64,000 nt of DNA from Planctomyces sp. SH-PL62 (GTDB lineage Bacteria; Planctomycetota; Planctomycetia; Planctomycetales; Planctomycetaceae), in NCBI GenBank assembly GCA_945905295.1, contig CAMDPX010000003.1:37245-101244 (forward strand). The letters run 5' to 3'. The translations under genes and the position numbers were made by a program. The notes under the pieces are model-generated. The model searched no databases. It had not been told where the DNA came from and saw nothing but the letters and a program-made list of their open reading frames with translations. Position 1 is the stretch's first letter; every line of letters begins with the position of its first letter. Positions 61,601 to 64,000 of this stretch are shown here, in pieces.

Positions 61601-61740
61601 ACGGGGACGACACCGTCGATGGCGGCGCAGGTTCCCGCGACACTCTTTCCGGAGGCTCCGGCCACAATCGGGTTGTCGGTCGTCGGCAAGAAATCGTCGC
61701 GACGTTTGTTTATACGGGCGATTGGTTAGACCGGATCTGA
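58651..61740 (+). CDS. Secreted beta-propeller-domain protein with C-terminal RTX-type repeats
   Basis: N-terminal [50 protein letters not shown] typical of the beta_propel family; C-terminal GGxGxDxL nonapeptides. Confidence 0.85.
   Translation: [1029 protein letters not shown]
61324..61677 (+). repeat. RTX (hemolysin-type Ca-binding) nonapeptide coding repeats
   Basis: [65 protein letters not shown]... Confidence 0.88.
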
Positions 61741-61766
61741 TCTGACCAGACGCACGGTCGGCTCGA

Positions 61767-61828
61767 AGCTTGAAACGTCAGCAAGGAACATGGCCCGCGT
61801 TCACTTCGCAGACGTTTCAAGCTTTTTT
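61767..61828 (+). terminator. Terminator downstream of beta-propeller/RTX gene
   Basis: GCTTGAAACGTC ... GACGTTTCAAGC followed by TTTTTT. Confidence 0.75.
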
Positions 61829-61993
61829 GATTTGCGCGGTTCATGCACAACGCCGGAGCAGTCGTTGGATCAACCGGTTGCCGGCGAATGGAGTCGATGT
61901 CTGCCGCCTGTGAACCGCCGGTAGGCTCGCAATCTGTAACCCACCCAAATTGGCATCGCCCGGTTGTCGCGGCGTCTCCTAGAATCCCGCACC

Positions 61994-63106
61994 ATGTGGG
62001 ATTTCGACCAAAAACATCCGAACTCGGCGGCTCGTGGCCGAGGCGGCTTCACGCTGATTGAATTGCTGGTCGTGATCGCGATCGTCGCGGTCTTGATGGC
62101 TCTGCTGCTGCCGGCCGTGCAGCAAGCTCGCGAGCGGGCGCGGATGGTTCAGTGCCAGAACAATCTCAAGCAGATCGGCCTGGGATTGGCCAGTTACGAA
62201 GCGAGTCACCGCTGCTTTCCCCCCAGCTTTGTGCGGCAGGAGGACGGCAATCCGCCCCCACCGCCGGGCGGTTCGGCGTTGCAGTACCGCACGCATTGGT
62301 CCGGTTTCCATTTGATGTTGCCGTATCTCGATCAGTCGGCGTTGCACAAGAAATACGACTTCCGCAAGACGTGGCTGTCGAGCATGACCGACATGACCGA
62401 TCACTCGATGTGGTCGCTCAACACGACGTTGATCCCCACGCTGATCTGTCCGAGCACGTCGCGTCCCGGGCTGTCGCTGGGCGGTCCCAGTCTGTGGATG
62501 CAAGGCGCGCCGGCCGATTACTCGTTCAGTCACGGAACGGACATCATTCGCGCGATTCCCGGTCCGGAGGCGGCCTGTCCGGGCGGGTTGTTGCACTTCT
62601 GGCAGCAGGCTCCGGGAAGGACTCGCGGAGCGTTCGGCTACAACAGCACTTGCCGCCCGCAGGACATTCGCGACGGGACTTCGCAGACGTTTCTGCTCGG
62701 CGAAAAGTCGGGGGGGCTGTTGACCTACAGCGGCCCGAACTCGACTTATCCAACTCTGCCGGTGGAATACCCGTGGGCGATGGCGGCGGTCGTGTACTTT
62801 GCTCCGGCGGGGGCGACGTGGGTGGTCGATCCGTTCGCGGTGACGCGCGACATTCAGCTTCCCGATTGCCCGAACTCGCCGCCGGGGACCGGCGTTCCCT
62901 TTCCGATGAATCCACGTCCGCTGGTGTTGGGCGTGACGACCAACGAGCGGCCGTTGTTCTCGTTCCAGTCCTCGCACGTCAACGGGGCCGAGTTTGTCTT
63001 TGCCGACGGGAACGTGCGGTTTCTGAATCAGAATATCAACCAGGGAATCTTTGAAGCGCTCTCGACGATCGGCGGCCAAGAGACGGTCGCGTCGCAAGCG
63101 TATTGA
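61994..63106 (+). CDS. DUF1559 prepilin-like protein
   Basis: RGGFTLIELLVVIAIVAVLMALLLPAVQQARERARMVQCQNNLKQIGLGLASYEASHRCFPPS; C-terminal NGAEFVFADGNVRFLNQNIN. Confidence 0.93.
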   Translation: MWDFDQKHPNSAARGRGGFTLIELLVVIAIVAVLMALLLPAVQQARERARMVQCQNNLKQIGLGLASYEASHRCFPPSFVRQEDGNPPPPPGGSALQYRTHWSGFHLMLPYLDQSALHKKYDFRKTWLSSMTDMTDHSMWSLNTTLIPTLICPSTSRPGLSLGGPSLWMQGAPADYSFSHGTDIIRAIPGPEAACPGGLLHFWQQAPGRTRGAFGYNSTCRPQDIRDGTSQTFLLGEKSGGLLTYSGPNSTYPTLPVEYPWAMAAVVYFAPAGATWVVDPFAVTRDIQLPDCPNSPPGTGVPFPMNPRPLVLGVTTNERPLFSFQSSHVNGAEFVFADGNVRFLNQNINQGIFEALSTIGGQETVASQAY

Positions 63107-63126
63107 CGCTCATCACGGATTGACGA

Positions 63127-63531
63127 ATGCCCCGACTTCCCTCGCGAATCATGTGTGCTCTGAGCTGTTCGCTGCTGGCGTTATCCGCCTGCGGCCAGCG
63201 TGACGAGTCGCTGGCGGAAGTGCATGGCGACGTCACCTTCTGCGGACAACCGGCCGTGGCGGAAGTGATGTTCGAGCCATTGAATAGTTCCGGCCAATCC
63301 ACGGGGCGAGCCTCCACGGCCACCTCTGACGAGTCAGGCCGGTTCCGATTGAGATTGGATGACGATCGCACAGGAGCAAAAATCGGCCGTCACCGAATCA
63401 CGATTCGCATTCAACGAATCATCGCGGCTGCGGACGTAAACGACGGACTGAGCGGAGCGATCAAGTCCACACACTTGGCTCGCGAAGTTCAATCCGGCGG
63501 CAACGAATTTCATTTCCGACTGACATTCTGA
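63127..63531 (+). CDS. Small lipoprotein, carboxypeptidase-regulatory-like fold
   Basis: MPRLPSRIMCALSCSLLALSACGQRDESLAEVHGDVTFCGQPAVAEVMFEP lipobox LSAC; typical partner of DUF1559 genes. Confidence 0.7.
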   Translation: MPRLPSRIMCALSCSLLALSACGQRDESLAEVHGDVTFCGQPAVAEVMFEPLNSSGQSTGRASTATSDESGRFRLRLDDDRTGAKIGRHRITIRIQRIIAAADVNDGLSGAIKSTHLAREVQSGGNEFHFRLTF

Positions 63532-63535
63532 AGGT

Positions 63536-63609
63536 GCCCGACGAATGAAAGGAGACGACGAATGTTTGCGATGCTGGAATCATTCGTCGTCTCCTTTCAT
63601 TCGTCGGGC
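63536..63609. repeat. Long perfect inverted repeat (29-bp arms)
   Basis: GCCCGACGAATGAAAGGAGACGACGAATG ... CATTCGTCGTCTCCTTTCATTCGTCGGGC. Confidence 0.95.
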
Positions 63610-63677
63610 GCAGTCTTCCCTCATAGATTGTCCAAGAGCTAAGGGGACGAGGAGAAACCACTTCGTGTTTTGTATTT

Positions 63678-63748
63678 CTCTGCGCTCTTCGCTCCTCTGC
63701 GGTGCAATGACTGCGATATTGCACCGCAGAGGAGCGAAGAGCGCAGAG
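63678..63748. repeat. Long perfect inverted repeat (31-bp arms, 9-nt loop)
   Basis: CTCTGCGCTCTTCGCTCCTCTGCGGTGCAAT gactgcgat ATTGCACCGCAGAGGAGCGAAGAGCGCAGAG. Confidence 0.95.
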
Positions 63749-64000
63749 GTTGTCGGTGCAAAAACGCGAACTCATTTATCCTCGTCACTTAAGGCGGCCT
63801 TCGGCCGCAACCAAAAGAAGTCTGCGCGCAACGCGACCCCGAACTCCATTTAGCCGTCTCGAAAATCGCCCCAAATTGTTGCCGGTTCAAATCAACGTAG
63901 GCACCCGCGATTTACTCGCGCCGCCCTCATACCGGCCATGAAATCCGCCTGATTTTCTGTCTTTCTTACGAACCACTCCGAAGAGTCCTCGTTGTCACTG

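Noticed and set aside
61324-61677. DNA tandem repeat / CRISPR-like periodicity
   Set aside because: Periodicity is explained by RTX nonapeptide coding repeats.
63750-63941. Small ORF at the right end (63aa)
   Set aside because: No recognisable domain, basic low-complexity translation, overlaps repeat-rich sequence.

Overview
The window is a planctomycete-type chromosomal segment. This assignment rests on DUF1592/DUF1588-type, DUF1559, 'EDRTLLS' and ECF-sigma/kinase families. It carries: (i) a complete tRNA(Thr-Tyr-Gly-Thr)-tuf-rpmG-tRNA(Trp)-secE-nusG-rplKAJL-rpoBC-rpsLG-fusA block at about 5.2-22.7 kb; (ii) an rpoD-like sigma factor, hemA with a HemX/CcsA-like gene, and a PIN-domain toxin pair; (iii) a 13 kb cluster (32.8-45.6 kb) of alpha-E (DUF403), circularly permuted ATP-grasp, transglutaminase and DUF2126 genes with an embedded GAF-glucan-phosphorylase fusion; (iv) aroDE, aroK, a prepilin peptidase and mutL; (v) a secreted protein / ECF sigma / Ser-Thr kinase-WD40 operon divergent from a beta-propeller-RTX protein. 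The most unusual signal lies between and inside these genes. There is a dense, sequence-diverse collection of dyad-symmetric elements, many with a 'dumbbell' layout: a short outer stem, two arms that are each a mini-hairpin, and compensatory arm changes between copies. They occur at gene 3' ends, where they often supply the stop codon. They also occur inside the ribosomal operon and in frame inside coding sequences (DUF1592 protein, DUF2126 protein, sarcosine-oxidase-like protein, HemX-like, AroK, MutL). All calls are from reading the sequence; no database search was run.
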